A stretch of 64,000 nucleotides of DNA, taken from contig JARGOL010000007.1 of assembly GCA_029212745.1 (NCBI GenBank), positions 1-64,000 on the forward strand. The letters are read 5' to 3'. Source of the stretch: Alcanivoracaceae bacterium. GTDB taxonomy: Bacteria; Pseudomonadota; Gammaproteobacteria; Pseudomonadales; Alcanivoracaceae. The position numbers and the translations under genes were made by a program. The notes beneath the pieces were generated by a model. That model worked only from the letters and a program-made list of their open reading frames with translations. It had not been told where the DNA came from and made no database searches. How positions within the stretch are numbered: position 1 is the first letter of the stretch; each line of letters opens with the position of its first letter. Positions 52,531-62,971 of the stretch are shown in pieces.

Positions 52531-53847
52531 ATGATCAAGCCACGGTTCTGGATGCAGGCGCTCACCGGGCGCCTGGTGAAGTCGATTGTTGAAAGCGCCC
52601 ACTACAGCCGTTTTAACGCGCCCATGGTTGGTGTGCTTGGGCTGGTGGGCTTTCCGCTGTACTACTACATCTGGCACGACCTTTTCCCCCAGCCTTACGA
52701 AAATCTCGAGCTGCGAATCGCCGGCATGCTGGTTTGCCTGCCACTGCTTTTCTACAACCTCTGGCCCGAGCGACTACAGCGACGTTTCGCCATCTACTGG
52801 CTGATGGTGCTGCTGTATACACTGCCGTTCTTCTTCACCTACATGCTGCTTCGCAACCAGATGTCCATCGTCTGGAGCATGTCAATCATGGCCGCCCTGT
52901 TCCTGCTGGTTCTGGCGGTGTACGACTGGCTCATGGTGGCAATTATTTCTGTCACCGGCTCCGCCGCTGCCTGGCTGGCCTACTACCTGACAGCGGACCA
53001 GATCATTCCTTTCAGTGACTACCTGCAGCAATTACCGATCTACCTGTTCGTCGTGGTCGCCGGGTCGATCTTCAATTACTCCGCACAGATGGTTAAGGAA
53101 GAAAAGCTGGATGCGTACGCTGCAGTGGGCAGAAATATTGCCCATGAATTACGCACCCCGTTGCTCGGCATGAAAGCAGCAACCACCGCCCTGCAACGCT
53201 ACATGCCGGATCTGGAAAAGGCCTATCGCCTGGCGCGTGATGCAAACCTGCCAGTAACCCCCATACGCAACCAGCGCTTCGACCAGCTGGCTCAGGCAGC
53301 TGACCGCATCGATGACGAGATCGTGTACTCGAACACCATTATCGACATGCTTCTGCTCAGCGCCGGGCAGGCCAATATCAAGTCAGACGACTTCAGATTC
53401 TGCAGTATTGACCGGACCATTCGCCTTACCCTGAAACGCTATCCGTTCAAGTCAGAGCGGGAGCAGGCGCTGGTCCACTGGCAGCCGGGTGAAGACTTCG
53501 AGTACTTTGGTTCCGACCTTCTGGTCACACACATTCTTTTCAACCTGATCAAGAACGCCCTCCACAGTGTGATCAGCGCCGGCAAGGGTGATGTCACCAT
53601 CTCATCAAAGCGCGGCCGTGATATGGACCAGCTCACGGTCCGGGACACCGGGCCCGGCATTCCTCCCAATGAAATACGCCATATCTTTGATCACTTCTAC
53701 ACGTCGAAGACTGTTGACCAGGGGTCGGGGGTTGGCCTGTCTTTCTGCCGTCATGTAATGGAAAGCTTCGGCGGCACCATTACTTGCCGCTCGAAAATGG
53801 GGCACTATACTGAGTTCGTCATGTCTTTCCCGTCGCGAAATCTATGA
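52531..53847 (+). CDS. CqsS/LqsS-like quorum-sensing histidine kinase
   Basis: A 438-residue inner-membrane kinase. Residues ~32-180 contain about six helices, and the stretch GFPLYYYIWHDLFPQPYENL (40-59) closely resembles the sensor region of Vibrio CqsS. DHp domain H205 in NIAHELRTPL; catalytic domain with N342 in LIKNALHS, DTGPG (372-376) and GSGVGLSF. No C-terminal receiver is present, unlike the Vibrio hybrid but like Legionella LqsS. It should sense an alpha-hydroxyketone autoinducer. ATGA overlap with the LqsR-like gene. Confidence 0.9.
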   Translation: MIKPRFWMQALTGRLVKSIVESAHYSRFNAPMVGVLGLVGFPLYYYIWHDLFPQPYENLELRIAGMLVCLPLLFYNLWPERLQRRFAIYWLMVLLYTLPFFFTYMLLRNQMSIVWSMSIMAALFLLVLAVYDWLMVAIISVTGSAAAWLAYYLTADQIIPFSDYLQQLPIYLFVVVAGSIFNYSAQMVKEEKLDAYAAVGRNIAHELRTPLLGMKAATTALQRYMPDLEKAYRLARDANLPVTPIRNQRFDQLAQAADRIDDEIVYSNTIIDMLLLSAGQANIKSDDFRFCSIDRTIRLTLKRYPFKSEREQALVHWQPGEDFEYFGSDLLVTHILFNLIKNALHSVISAGKGDVTISSKRGRDMDQLTVRDTGPGIPPNEIRHIFDHFYTSKTVDQGSGVGLSFCRHVMESFGGTITCRSKMGHYTEFVMSFPSRNL

Positions 53848-54842
53848 TCAGGCAACGTATTCTTCCGTTCTATCACCCCACCAGTGTGTATCTGGTAGAT
53901 GATAACCAGCGCTTTCTCGATAACTTCCTGCTGCAGCTGGATGAGTCGCTGGCGGTGGTCGCCATCAATTCCCCCGCCCAGGCACTTGAGCTGATCGAAT
54001 CGCAGCATCTTCGTCCAGGCCTGGACCAGCGCTGCCTGTCCTATATCCAGAGCGATGCTGAACAGGCCATGTTGCGCCTGGACTTTGCTCTGATCGAACG
54101 CGAGATCAGTGATGCCCGGCGGTTTGCCGATATCTCGGTGGTAATCGTCGACTACGACATGCCCGAGATGACAGGACTGGAGTTCTGCTCCCGCATTACG
54201 GACCCGCGCATCAAGAAAGTGCTGCTGACCGGCGTGGCCGATGAAAAAATTGCCGTTCATGCGTTCAATGAAGGCTTGATCGATGCGTTCCTCATGAAGA
54301 GTGATCCGGAGGTCATCGACAAGGTCAGCAACACCATCAATGACCTGCAGACGCGTTACTTTTCCGAAGTATCCTCCCTTATTCAGCGAACATTGACGCT
54401 GAAGGCGCCAGAGGTTCTGTCAGATCCGGATTTTGTCGATATCTTCAGCAGTTTGTGCCGCAAGCACCGCATTGTGGAGTACTTCTACGTTGACGAACCC
54501 GCCGGCTTCCTTCTCGTGACGGATGACGGCTGCCTCATGCGACTGGTGATTGCTGACACCGGCAAACTCCAGCGCAGCGCCTTTGCCCTCAAGGGCCTTC
54601 ACGCCCCTGACCACGTACTCAAGGACGTCACCACCGGCAAGGCCATTCCCTGGCTCTGGATTGAACCGGACGAATACGATGAAGATCCCTTCGACTGGTC
54701 TGATGTGCTGTTTCCTGCCAGCCCGATCAATACCGAGCGATCATGGTTCATGGCATTGATCCAGAACCCTCCCGCCGACATTGAGTACGACAGCGGCATA
54801 TCCAGCTACTCTGCCTTCCTCGAGGAGATGGACAGCCGCTGA
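53844..54842 (+). CDS. LqsR-like response regulator
   Basis: A 332-residue regulator. The receiver domain (~12-160) has D19/D20, phospho-acceptor D103 in VVIVDYDMPEMTGLEF and Lys in FLMKSD. A segment of about 45 residues (~50-95) is inserted between the second helix and the acceptor strand, making the receiver longer than usual. The C-terminal ~170 residues match no helix-turn-helix, and resemble the non-DNA-binding output part of LqsR. It receives phosphate from the kinase encoded just upstream (4-nt overlap). Confidence 0.85.
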   Translation: MIRQRILPFYHPTSVYLVDDNQRFLDNFLLQLDESLAVVAINSPAQALELIESQHLRPGLDQRCLSYIQSDAEQAMLRLDFALIEREISDARRFADISVVIVDYDMPEMTGLEFCSRITDPRIKKVLLTGVADEKIAVHAFNEGLIDAFLMKSDPEVIDKVSNTINDLQTRYFSEVSSLIQRTLTLKAPEVLSDPDFVDIFSSLCRKHRIVEYFYVDEPAGFLLVTDDGCLMRLVIADTGKLQRSAFALKGLHAPDHVLKDVTTGKAIPWLWIEPDEYDEDPFDWSDVLFPASPINTERSWFMALIQNPPADIEYDSGISSYSAFLEEMDSR

Positions 54843-54843
54843 A

Positions 54844-56097
54844 TCAGGCCACCTCGGCACGCACGCCCCGCTGCAGGCGCCGCGCGGATGCCCATTGGTG
54901 CATCCCCGTTGCTTCACCAGCGCGTGTACAGCCGAGGATGATGCGCTCCAGCTCATCGATGGTGAGACCGGCATTCACACTCAGGCGGATCATGGACCTG
55001 TTGCGTGCCGTCGCGGGAGCGCAAAAAACCGCGCCGAAAATATCCTCCCTCTCCAGCGCTTCACGCATACGCAACGTGGTGTACTCATCACCCGCTTCCA
55101 GGGCGATAATCTGGGATTGCGAATCCTCGACATTAAAGCCTGCGGCGGAAAGCCCCTGACGCAGATACTCGCTATTCCACCCCAGCACCCGGCGACGCCA
55201 GTCATCTTCAATGACCAGGTCCAGCGTTGCATTCAACCCCGCCACCTCGTGGCCGAGAAGACAGGAACTGAAAATCGCCGGGCGCGCAGTGAACCAGAAA
55301 TAGTCAGGAAAATCGTCCGCACACAGGATAATGCCCGCCCGCCCGGCAAACGCCTTGGCCAGGCTCGCGGTAACAAAATCCACCTGTGACTGAAGGCCCA
55401 ACTCCGCCACCAGACCACTTCCGCCGGGACCGTGGGTGCCCAGGGAGTGGGACTCATCCACGAGGATCATGCAGCCAGTCTGGCGTGCCAGCGCAACCAT
55501 CTCGGCCACGGGCGCGAGGGCGCCACTGGTCGAGTAGACTGAATCAATACAGATAAGCCCCGGGCCATGGACACGTATCTGTCGCTCCAGATGGCCAACA
55601 TTGTTGTGCCGGAAAGGGCAGGCGCGTGCCCCCGCACTCTGGATGCCTTCCCACAAGGACGCATGGGCCTTCATGTCAATGTACACCGGCGTGTTCTCGT
55701 TGGTGACCGCTTGCAACAGGCCAACATTGGCGGCGTAACCAGACTGGCAAAGAACGGCTGAAGGAAAGCCGGACCAGTCCGCCACGCGTTGTTCGAACTG
55801 GTGTTGCGAGCAGTCTTCACCAAGAAAGACACCGGACATGAGTACGTCCTGTTCACGGTCTTCAAGCATGCGTATTTGAGCGTGGCGAATATGTTCATGC
55901 CCGGCGAGTGCGAGATAGTCGTTGCTCATCAGCTGGATGCTGTTCACACCCGGTTGGCGGCCGCGCATGATGTGACGTCCCTTCCACTGTTCACGCCATC
56001 GATTGTTATAAAAACTGTTCATGCGCTGCTCAAGGACGGGAAGCACGGTGCGCGCTCCCTCGGCGGGTTGCAGCTGGCTTGCGGGTAATGCAGTCAT
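54844..56097 (-). CDS. CqsA/LqsA alpha-hydroxyketone autoinducer synthase
   Basis: A 417-residue PLP enzyme of the alpha-oxoamine synthase family. VDESHSLGTHGPGG (213-226) is characteristic of CqsA; the PLP Lys is K248 in TASLAKAFAGRAG. It should condense acyl-CoA with S-adenosylmethionine or an amino acid to give the amino- or hydroxyketone signal. Its stop is 1 nt from the LqsR-like stop, tail to tail. GGAG 6 nt before the ATG. The C-terminal extension past about 390 is Arg-rich. Confidence 0.92.
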   Translation of the reverse strand: MTALPASQLQPAEGARTVLPVLEQRMNSFYNNRWREQWKGRHIMRGRQPGVNSIQLMSNDYLALAGHEHIRHAQIRMLEDREQDVLMSGVFLGEDCSQHQFEQRVADWSGFPSAVLCQSGYAANVGLLQAVTNENTPVYIDMKAHASLWEGIQSAGARACPFRHNNVGHLERQIRVHGPGLICIDSVYSTSGALAPVAEMVALARQTGCMILVDESHSLGTHGPGGSGLVAELGLQSQVDFVTASLAKAFAGRAGIILCADDFPDYFWFTARPAIFSSCLLGHEVAGLNATLDLVIEDDWRRRVLGWNSEYLRQGLSAAGFNVEDSQSQIIALEAGDEYTTLRMREALEREDIFGAVFCAPATARNRSMIRLSVNAGLTIDELERIILGCTRAGEATGMHQWASARRLQRGVRAEVA

Positions 56098-56520
56098 GTC
56101 GGTCTCCGGAGACTAGGGGTTGGTACGTCATCCAGACCGGCGAGAACCTGATGGGCGATTTTTTACGGGCAGCATGGCACACTGGCGGTCAGTCCCGATG
56201 CCGCCGGGTACAGGGCGCAGGACTCACGCCAGGCCCCGGCAAGCGCCGGCCTGCGTACTTGCATATCTAACCGCGATTCAGTTGCCAGAAAATGCTGTCA
56301 GTTCAACGTCTAATCAATGGCAAAATACTGGCACGCCTCGCAACGCCTTGTATTGGAATGATTTTTCCGCGTGCGAACGAGGGCTCGACCCAGCACCCCG
56401 CAAGCGATATGGTGGCAATTGTCTATCAATCGTGCACCGTCAGTGCCGCGGCCAAGTCGCGGACAGCGCCCCTGCGCTGACGTCACACTCCATCAACCGG
56501 CGAGCATGAGGGAACATGCG
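56098..56520. other. Intergenic region upstream of the autoinducer synthase and a diguanylate cyclase (423 bp)
   Basis: Divergent non-coding DNA. No gene, terminator or clear palindrome was found. AT-rich patches at 56280-56330 and 56345-56370 may hold promoters. A TGGCACG motif (56328 region) resembles a sigma-54 -24 box but the -12 GC is at the wrong distance. Confidence 0.5.
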
Positions 56521-57753
56521 ATGGCGCTGGAAAAGGACAAGCAGCCGGAAAAACCGCTGCCCAGTGGAACGGACCTGCCAATACCCTGGCACCTCCAGCT
56601 GCCGGACGCACTTGAGCGCGATTTTCAGGCCTATTTTCTCGAGCATTCACGGCGCATCATCGCCGGCTCTTTCTTTATTGTTGCACTGTTGTTCGTCGCT
56701 GGCACGGGTGTCGAGTTCCTGGTGGAACCTGAGAACGTCAAACTGACGTGGCGGCCCCGGTTACTTTCCATTTTTGCCGCGGGCGGCGTCTGGATCGCGG
56801 CGCAATCGAGGGAACGCCATCAGTACCTGCAACCGGCCGTTGCCGTGTTCGCGGTCGCCCTCTCGATTACCAATAACTACCTGGGCGCCACCGTCGAGCA
56901 CGCCCTGTCCTATTCCTATTACCTGATCAACCTGTTTGCGATCCTGCTAATGGGCTCCCTGTTCCGCATTACCATGCGCTGGACGTTACCAGTGAGCGGC
57001 TTGGTAATGCTGCTGGTGATCGTGTCCCTGCTCGGTTTCAGCCACCTGCCCGGGCCGGAAATACTGGTGGTCTTCTTCTTCGTCTTCAGCGGTGGGGTAC
57101 TGTGCCTGATCGGGCAGTACTTCCATGAGCGACTGCAACGTCAGCACTTCCTGGCTGAGCGGGTGCTGGCACTGCACCGGAGTGAGCTTCATTCCGCCAA
57201 CCAGGTACTGGAAAACCAGGCCACCGAGGATGCTTTGACTCAGACGGTCAACCGGCGTGGTATGGAAACCCGCCTCAGCAACCTGATCCGTGAATACCGC
57301 TCACAGGCGGCAGGGGAAGGCGGCCTGTTCCTGCTGCTTTTTGATATCGACTTTTTCAAGCACTACAACGACAGCTACGGCCATCTTGCCGGCGATGCCT
57401 GTCTGCGCAAGGTCTCCGCCACCACGAAACAACTGATCCAGAACAACCGGGATTTCGTCGCCCGTTACGGCGGTGAAGAGTTCGTCGTCGTGCTCACGGG
57501 CATCCAGCAGAACGACGCCCTGGTATTCGCGGAGAGAATGCGTTCCCGCATTGAGAAGATGGGCATTGAGCACAAGTCATCGCGGGCGTCTTCGGTGGTT
57601 ACGATCAGCGTCGGCATGGCAGGCATGACCCCCGAAGTCAGCCGGTGCGACCAGTTTATCGCCCGGGCCGACGAAGCGCTTTACCACGCCAAGAGCCAGG
57701 GCCGTAACTGCGTCGTCGCCATCCATGAGAACGACGAACTGCGCACACTGTAA
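56521..57753 (+). CDS. Membrane diguanylate cyclase with integral-membrane sensor
   Basis: A 410-residue protein. Six or so membrane helices (~45-215), a short coiled coil, then GGDEF (~240-400) with LLLFDIDFFKHYNDSYGHLAGD and active site RYGGEEF. The RxxD I-site is not conserved (NNRD), so product inhibition is unlikely. It makes c-di-GMP. The start at 56521 has GAGGGA 7 nt upstream. It is divergent from the autoinducer synthase, making co-regulation by the quorum-sensing system plausible. Confidence 0.9.
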   Translation: MALEKDKQPEKPLPSGTDLPIPWHLQLPDALERDFQAYFLEHSRRIIAGSFFIVALLFVAGTGVEFLVEPENVKLTWRPRLLSIFAAGGVWIAAQSRERHQYLQPAVAVFAVALSITNNYLGATVEHALSYSYYLINLFAILLMGSLFRITMRWTLPVSGLVMLLVIVSLLGFSHLPGPEILVVFFFVFSGGVLCLIGQYFHERLQRQHFLAERVLALHRSELHSANQVLENQATEDALTQTVNRRGMETRLSNLIREYRSQAAGEGGLFLLLFDIDFFKHYNDSYGHLAGDACLRKVSATTKQLIQNNRDFVARYGGEEFVVVLTGIQQNDALVFAERMRSRIEKMGIEHKSSRASSVVTISVGMAGMTPEVSRCDQFIARADEALYHAKSQGRNCVVAIHENDELRTL

Positions 57754-57763
57754 CCCTGGCGGC

Positions 57764-58633
57764 TTACTGCTTGCGCTGTTTCACCACCATATCCTCGGAT
57801 ATGACGTCCCGACCGGTGCCGCCAAGAAACCATTGTGGATCCAGGCGTTCGGCAAACCAGTTGATTCGCCAGTCCAGATGCGCCCCGGTGGCGCGCCCTG
57901 ACTTGCCTACTTCACCGATCAGCTGGCCCTGCGCGACCATGTCCCCCTCCTTCACATGAATACGGTGAAGATGAATGAACGTGGAGGACACCCCCAGGCC
58001 GTGGTCCAGCAGCAAGGTGCCGCCAGAGTAGAACATGTCCGGGTGCGCCAACGTCACCTTGCCGCCCGCTGGCGCGTACACCGGTGTTCCCACTGGCGCC
58101 GCCAGGTCAACACCGAAGTGAGGCCGTTTGGGCGTTCCGTTGTAGACACGCTGGCTGCCGTAGACACCCGTAATGGGCGCTGCAAGCGGCCAGGAGAAGG
58201 TATCCCGGAAAAAACTGAGGGATGAATCGGTGGCGCGTGCCTCGCGCACCAGGGCGGCTTCGGCCCGAATGCGCGCCAGCCGCTCCGGAGGCGGCGTCAC
58301 AGTCTCCTGGGGAACGCCCTCGATGTATTGCACCGACCAGTCCCTCGGCGTGAGCTGAAGCACTCTTTCCAGACGCTCGCTCCCGGACTCGACAACAAGG
58401 GTGTGCTTGCCGCTGTCATCACGACCGAAGCCAAACACGAACCAGCCGTCACTATCGACCTTCAGTGGCTGCTCACCCAGCAGCACACGAGCGGACGGAT
58501 CCGTCTTGCCGATCATCAGGCTGCCCGGGGCGGGCTCTCCGCGCAGCGCAAGGGGAACCTCGGCCAGCGCCGCTGAAGCGGCGAACAGCGAAAGCCCTGC
58601 AATCAGGCGCCCGATTCTGGAACACATCCGCAT
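57764..58633 (-). CDS. M23-family peptidoglycan endopeptidase
   Basis: A 289-residue periplasmic protein: signal peptide (LIAGLSLFAASAALA), N-terminal beta domain, then the LytM/M23 domain with zinc ligands in RPHFGVDLAAPVGTP, the HLHRIHV His pair and HLDWRIN. It cleaves peptidoglycan cross-links. All catalytic residues are present, so it is likely an active endopeptidase rather than an EnvC-type activator. The ATG at 58633 has AAGG upstream. Confidence 0.92.
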   Translation of the reverse strand: MRMCSRIGRLIAGLSLFAASAALAEVPLALRGEPAPGSLMIGKTDPSARVLLGEQPLKVDSDGWFVFGFGRDDSGKHTLVVESGSERLERVLQLTPRDWSVQYIEGVPQETVTPPPERLARIRAEAALVREARATDSSLSFFRDTFSWPLAAPITGVYGSQRVYNGTPKRPHFGVDLAAPVGTPVYAPAGGKVTLAHPDMFYSGGTLLLDHGLGVSSTFIHLHRIHVKEGDMVAQGQLIGEVGKSGRATGAHLDWRINWFAERLDPQWFLGGTGRDVISEDMVVKQRKQ

Positions 58634-58647
58634 AGACAACTTACCTT

Positions 58648-60822
58648 TCAGAAATACGACGACACATCGGTCACATCCAGCTGCTCAGGATCAAGCACCT
58701 GGCCGGCATACTTTTCCCAGACACGACCACGCAGGAAAAGTTCATACAGGTCCGGATCGATGTGGTCGTCCTCCCGCATGCGTTTGAGAATCGACAGGGC
58801 CTGGGAGATCTTCATGGGATCCTTGTAAGGCCTGTCTTTTGCCGTCAGCGCCTCAAAGATATCAGCAATGGCCATCATCCTTGCCGGCACCGACATCTGC
58901 TCACGGGTCAACCCGCGCGGGAAACCCTTGCCATTCATTTTCTCGTGGTGGCCTCCGGCATACTCCGGCACCCGGCGCAACTTGCGCGGGAACGGCAGGG
59001 ATTCCAGCATGTCGATGGTTACCTGCATATGATCGTTGATGACCTGCCGCTCTTCCGGCGTCAGCGTGCCACGCTCGATACACAGGTTATAGACCTCATC
59101 CTCAGTCAGAAGCGGCTGCTTGCAGCCCTCTGCATCCAGCCACTCGGTGGCAGCGATACGCCGCACACGCGCCTTGCTGTCATCGGCCATGAATTCGCCC
59201 CCCTTGTTGGCGGTACGAATAAACGCAAGGTCATCATCCAGCTCGCCAAGCTTCTCATCCAGGGCCGCCTCGAGTGCTTCACGCTGGTCCGGGGTGGCGA
59301 CGATACGCTCCAGCGTATCGGCACGCAGCTGCTGCTTCAGTGATGCAAACCGGGTGGCAACGCCGTGGATGCGGTCACACAAGGTGTGCAGCTTGGTGGA
59401 CTTGTCGAGTACCGAATCCGGTGTCGCAAGCTTGCCACAGTCATGCAGCCACGCCGCCACATGCAGCTCGTACCACTCATCTTCATTGAAGCTGAAATCG
59501 GCAAAGGCCTGGTCGTCCTCGCAGGCCGCACGGGCAATCATTTCGGTGAGCAGCGGCACCCGCTGGCAGTGACCGGAGGTATGCGGGCTCTTGGCGTCAA
59601 TGGCCTTGGCGATTACCTTGATGAACGCATCCAGCAAGTCCTTCAGTTCCTGCACAAGAATCAGGTTGTTCAGGGCAATGGCGGCATAGCTTGCCAGGGC
59701 CCGTGCCAGCGGCTCGACATGCTCCGAGAACGGGATTACCTGCCGTGACTGCGGATGCCGGGCGTTGACCAGCTGCAGGACACCAATCACCTCGTTGAGA
59801 TGATTCATCAAGGGGATGGTGAGAAAAGATGTGGAGCGGTAGCCATGACTCTCGTCAAATGTCTTGGTGCCGGAAAAGTCGAATTCCTGCGACTGGTAGG
59901 CATCCGGGATATTGATCACCTGTCCTGTCAGCGCCGCATGGGCCGCCACATGGTGGTGGTTTTCCGCACCGTCAGCTGTCCGCAGCGGGATCGGGGGAAG
60001 ACTGACGGCCTCACCGGATGAACCGCCCTGGTTGATATGCAGGGTGTCGTTCCTGACCATCGCAAACTGCAGTTCTGGCGGCTTGTCTGCCTCATCGTGG
60101 AGCAGGTACAGAGAGCCACCATCGGCATGGGTGATGCCCTGTGCTTCTGTCAGGATACGCTCCAGCAAACGCCCGGTATTGGGCTCGCCGGAGAGCGCCA
60201 CCAGCAGCTCTTTCTGGTCGTGCATGGCGCGCTGTTTCTGCACCGCAATAGCGGCAAACTGGGCCAGCAGCTGCACCACTGGCTCCAGCTCAGAGGCGAA
60301 TGACACCACCTCTCCGGTATCCGGATCGCAGGCATTCAACAGCTGCAGAACCGCCACCAGCTCACCGAAATCCGTGGTCAGGGGTACGGTCAGTACCGAA
60401 CGCGTGCGGTAGCCGAACTTTTCGTCAAAACTGCGGGTGCCCGAGAAATCGAACTCTGCCTCGGAATAGACATCGGCCACATTAACCAGCTTCCCGGTCA
60501 GGCCGGAATGACTGGCCACATTGTGGTGGTTCTGCTGGCCATCCCGGTACATGGGAATGGGCGGGTAACTCATGCTGCGGCCGCTGGAGCCGCCCAGGGT
60601 CAGGCCCAGGGTACGGTTGCGGACGATCGCGAACTCCAGACGCTGGGTCGTCCCATGCCCCTCCACCATGTAGAGGGTGCCGCCGTCCGCATGGGTAAGC
60701 ACCCGCGCCTCCTCGAGAATGGTTTCGCAAAGGCGCGCGATATCGTGCTGGGCGGTGACCCGCTGGGCCACCTGCACCAGCCGTTTCAGGTGTTTCGGGG
60801 CAATCTTGTCGAGGGCATCCAT
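58648..60822 (-). CDS. Tandem-GAF HD-GYP phosphodiesterase
   Basis: A 724-residue cytoplasmic protein. Two similar GAF domains (~22-200 and ~210-395), each with a GGSSG loop and an EFDFSGT.{1}FDE motif, then an HD-GYP domain with [17 protein letters not shown] (about 459) and [11 protein letters not shown] (about 625, GYP changed to GFP). About 100 residues are inserted between HDCGK and the GTLTPEE segment. It should hydrolyse c-di-GMP under GAF ligand control. It lies 15 bp upstream of the M23 peptidase gene on the same strand. Confidence 0.9.
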   Translation of the reverse strand: MDALDKIAPKHLKRLVQVAQRVTAQHDIARLCETILEEARVLTHADGGTLYMVEGHGTTQRLEFAIVRNRTLGLTLGGSSGRSMSYPPIPMYRDGQQNHHNVASHSGLTGKLVNVADVYSEAEFDFSGTRSFDEKFGYRTRSVLTVPLTTDFGELVAVLQLLNACDPDTGEVVSFASELEPVVQLLAQFAAIAVQKQRAMHDQKELLVALSGEPNTGRLLERILTEAQGITHADGGSLYLLHDEADKPPELQFAMVRNDTLHINQGGSSGEAVSLPPIPLRTADGAENHHHVAAHAALTGQVINIPDAYQSQEFDFSGTKTFDESHGYRSTSFLTIPLMNHLNEVIGVLQLVNARHPQSRQVIPFSEHVEPLARALASYAAIALNNLILVQELKDLLDAFIKVIAKAIDAKSPHTSGHCQRVPLLTEMIARAACEDDQAFADFSFNEDEWYELHVAAWLHDCGKLATPDSVLDKSTKLHTLCDRIHGVATRFASLKQQLRADTLERIVATPDQREALEAALDEKLGELDDDLAFIRTANKGGEFMADDSKARVRRIAATEWLDAEGCKQPLLTEDEVYNLCIERGTLTPEERQVINDHMQVTIDMLESLPFPRKLRRVPEYAGGHHEKMNGKGFPRGLTREQMSVPARMMAIADIFEALTAKDRPYKDPMKISQALSILKRMREDDHIDPDLYELFLRGRVWEKYAGQVLDPEQLDVTDVSSYF

Positions 60823-61054
60823 GTATTTGCTCGTCCCGGGCCGTTTCCGGCGCTCAGTCAGGTCATCGGGTCACGCGGTCTCCCTGGGCCGGCAGGCAGA
60901 ACAGGCAATTGCGCTTGCCCCGGGCCGTGCCAACAGGCCAAGGATAGGCATGAGTGCCACATGGATGCAAAAGCCGGGCCGGTCCTGCTTGAAGGCAGGG
61001 GGGCGATTGCCTACCATTCCCGGTCTTGTCCTACACAGCCCAAGCGAATCACAC

Positions 61055-62971
61055 ATGAGTGTCTCCTATCGCATGCCTGACGGCGCGGCCATGGCCTTCG
61101 ACCAGCCCGCCAGCGGCCTCGACATTGCCGGCCAGATCAGCAAGAAGCTGGCCAAACAGGCCCTGGCTATCAAGGTGGACGGTGCGCTGACTGATATCTA
61201 CCTGCCCGTGCCCGATGGCGCGGCCGTGGAAATCATCACCCGTGACCACGAGGACGCGCTGGAGCTTATCCGCCATGACGCCGCCCATGTGATGGCGGAG
61301 GCAGTACAGGAGCTGTTCCCCGGCACCCAGGTGACCATTGGGCCGACCATCGAGAATGGCTTCTATTACGACTTCTTCCGGGAAACCCCCTTCACCCCGG
61401 AAGACCTCGTTGCCATCGAAAAGCGCATGCAGGAGATCGTCCGCCGCAATGAGGACATTCGCCGCGAGGTCTGGGACCGGGACGAGGCCATCCAGTTCTT
61501 CCTCAACCAGGGGGAAACGTTCAAGGCAGAAATCATCCGCGACCTGCCGGCCGACCAGGAGGTCAGCCTGTATCGCCAGGGCGACTTCATCGACCTGTGC
61601 CGTGGCCCCCACCTGCCCGCCACCAGCAAGCTCGGTGACGGTTTCAAGCTGACAAAGGTCGCCGGCGCCTACTGGCGGGGCGACAGCAACAACCCCCAGC
61701 TTCAACGCATCTACGGCACCGCCTGGCGTGACAAGAAGGAACTCAACGCCCACCTCAAGCAGCTAGAGGAAGCCGCCAAGCGCGATCACCGCAAGCTGGG
61801 CAAGGAGATGGGACTGTTCCACCAGCAGGAAGAAGCGGTGGGCTCCATGTTCTGGCATCCGCGCGGCTGGCGCACCCGCCGTACCCTGGAAAACTACATT
61901 CGCGCCAAGATGGAGCGCAATGGCTACCAGGAAGTGAACACGCCGCAGATGATGGACCGCAAGCTGTGGGAACAATCGGGCCACTGGGACAAGTACGGCG
62001 ACGACATGTTCACCATCTGCACCCACGATCACAAGGACCTGGCCTTCAAGCCCATGAACTGCCCCGGTCACGTGCAGATATTCAACCAGGGCCTGAAAAG
62101 CTACCGCGACCTGCCCATTCGCCTGGGCGAGTTCACCACCCTGTTCCGCAATGAGGCCCACGGCGCCCTGCACGGCCTGATGCGTGCTCGCACCTTCGGC
62201 CAGGATGACGCCCACATCTTCTGCACCGAAGAGCAGATCAACGGAGAGACCGCAGCGTTCATTACCATGCTGCAGGAAGTGTATGCGGACTTCGGTTTTA
62301 CCGAGATCAAGGTGATGTTCTCTGACCGTCCGGATGTGCGTGCCGGCTCCGATGAAACCTGGGACAAGGCCGAGGCCGCGCTCAAGGCCGCTGTGGAAAG
62401 TGTCGGCCTGGACTACACACTCAATCCCGGCGAAGGTGCCTTTTATGGCCCCAAGCTGGAGTTCCAGCTGCGTGATGCCATTGGCCGTGACTGGCAGTGT
62501 GGCACGCTGCAGGTGGATTTCGTCCTGCCAGAGCGCCTTGATGCCGAGTATGTCGCTGAAGACAGCTCGCGTCAGCGACCCGTGATGCTGCACCGTGCCG
62601 TGCTCGGCTCACTGGAGCGCTTCCTGGGGATCGTTATCGAATCCACCGCAGGGCACCTGCCGTTCTGGCTGGCGCCCCAGCAGGTGGTGGTGGCCACCAT
62701 CACCAACGCTGTGGACGCCTACGCCGAGCAGCTGGTGGCCGACCTGCAGGCGGCGGGCCTGCAGGCAGAAGCGGACCTGCGCAACGAGAAAATCGGCTAC
62801 AAGGTGCGCGAGCACTCCCGGGCCAAGGTGCCGGTGATCCTGGTGATCGGGGAAAAGGAAGCTGCCGAAGGACTGGTGGCCATGCGCCGTCTCGGCAGCC
62901 AGGCCACGGACACCCTGTCCAGGGACGATGCCATCCGCCAGCTGGCGGACGATGCGCAGGTGCCGGCGTGA
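61055..62971 (+). CDS. thrS: Threonyl-tRNA synthetase
   Basis: A 638-residue class II synthetase: TGS domain (~1-60), editing domain with [18 protein letters not shown] and the CRGPHLP motif, catalytic domain with zinc ligand C336 in [15 protein letters not shown], motif 2 [18 protein letters not shown], motif 3 [12 protein letters not shown], and a C-terminal anticodon-binding domain. Several segments look more like alphaproteobacterial than E. coli ThrS. It is not followed by infC-rpmI-rplT but by hisI and cysS. The start at 61055 fits the family length. Confidence 0.96.
   Translation: MSVSYRMPDGAAMAFDQPASGLDIAGQISKKLAKQALAIKVDGALTDIYLPVPDGAAVEIITRDHEDALELIRHDAAHVMAEAVQELFPGTQVTIGPTIENGFYYDFFRETPFTPEDLVAIEKRMQEIVRRNEDIRREVWDRDEAIQFFLNQGETFKAEIIRDLPADQEVSLYRQGDFIDLCRGPHLPATSKLGDGFKLTKVAGAYWRGDSNNPQLQRIYGTAWRDKKELNAHLKQLEEAAKRDHRKLGKEMGLFHQQEEAVGSMFWHPRGWRTRRTLENYIRAKMERNGYQEVNTPQMMDRKLWEQSGHWDKYGDDMFTICTHDHKDLAFKPMNCPGHVQIFNQGLKSYRDLPIRLGEFTTLFRNEAHGALHGLMRARTFGQDDAHIFCTEEQINGETAAFITMLQEVYADFGFTEIKVMFSDRPDVRAGSDETWDKAEAALKAAVESVGLDYTLNPGEGAFYGPKLEFQLRDAIGRDWQCGTLQVDFVLPERLDAEYVAEDSSRQRPVMLHRAVLGSLERFLGIVIESTAGHLPFWLAPQQVVVATITNAVDAYAEQLVADLQAAGLQAEADLRNEKIGYKVREHSRAKVPVILVIGEKEAAEGLVAMRRLGSQATDTLSRDDAIRQLADDAQVPA

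Noticed and set aside
56326-56345. Sigma-54-like promoter upstream of the diguanylate cyclase
   Set aside because: TGGCACG is present, but the GC of the -12 element is two bases too close.
61055-62971. thrS start at the longer upstream in-frame codon near 60677
   Set aside because: It would extend into the 5' end of the divergent HD-GYP gene and add 126 residues not present in the ThrS family.
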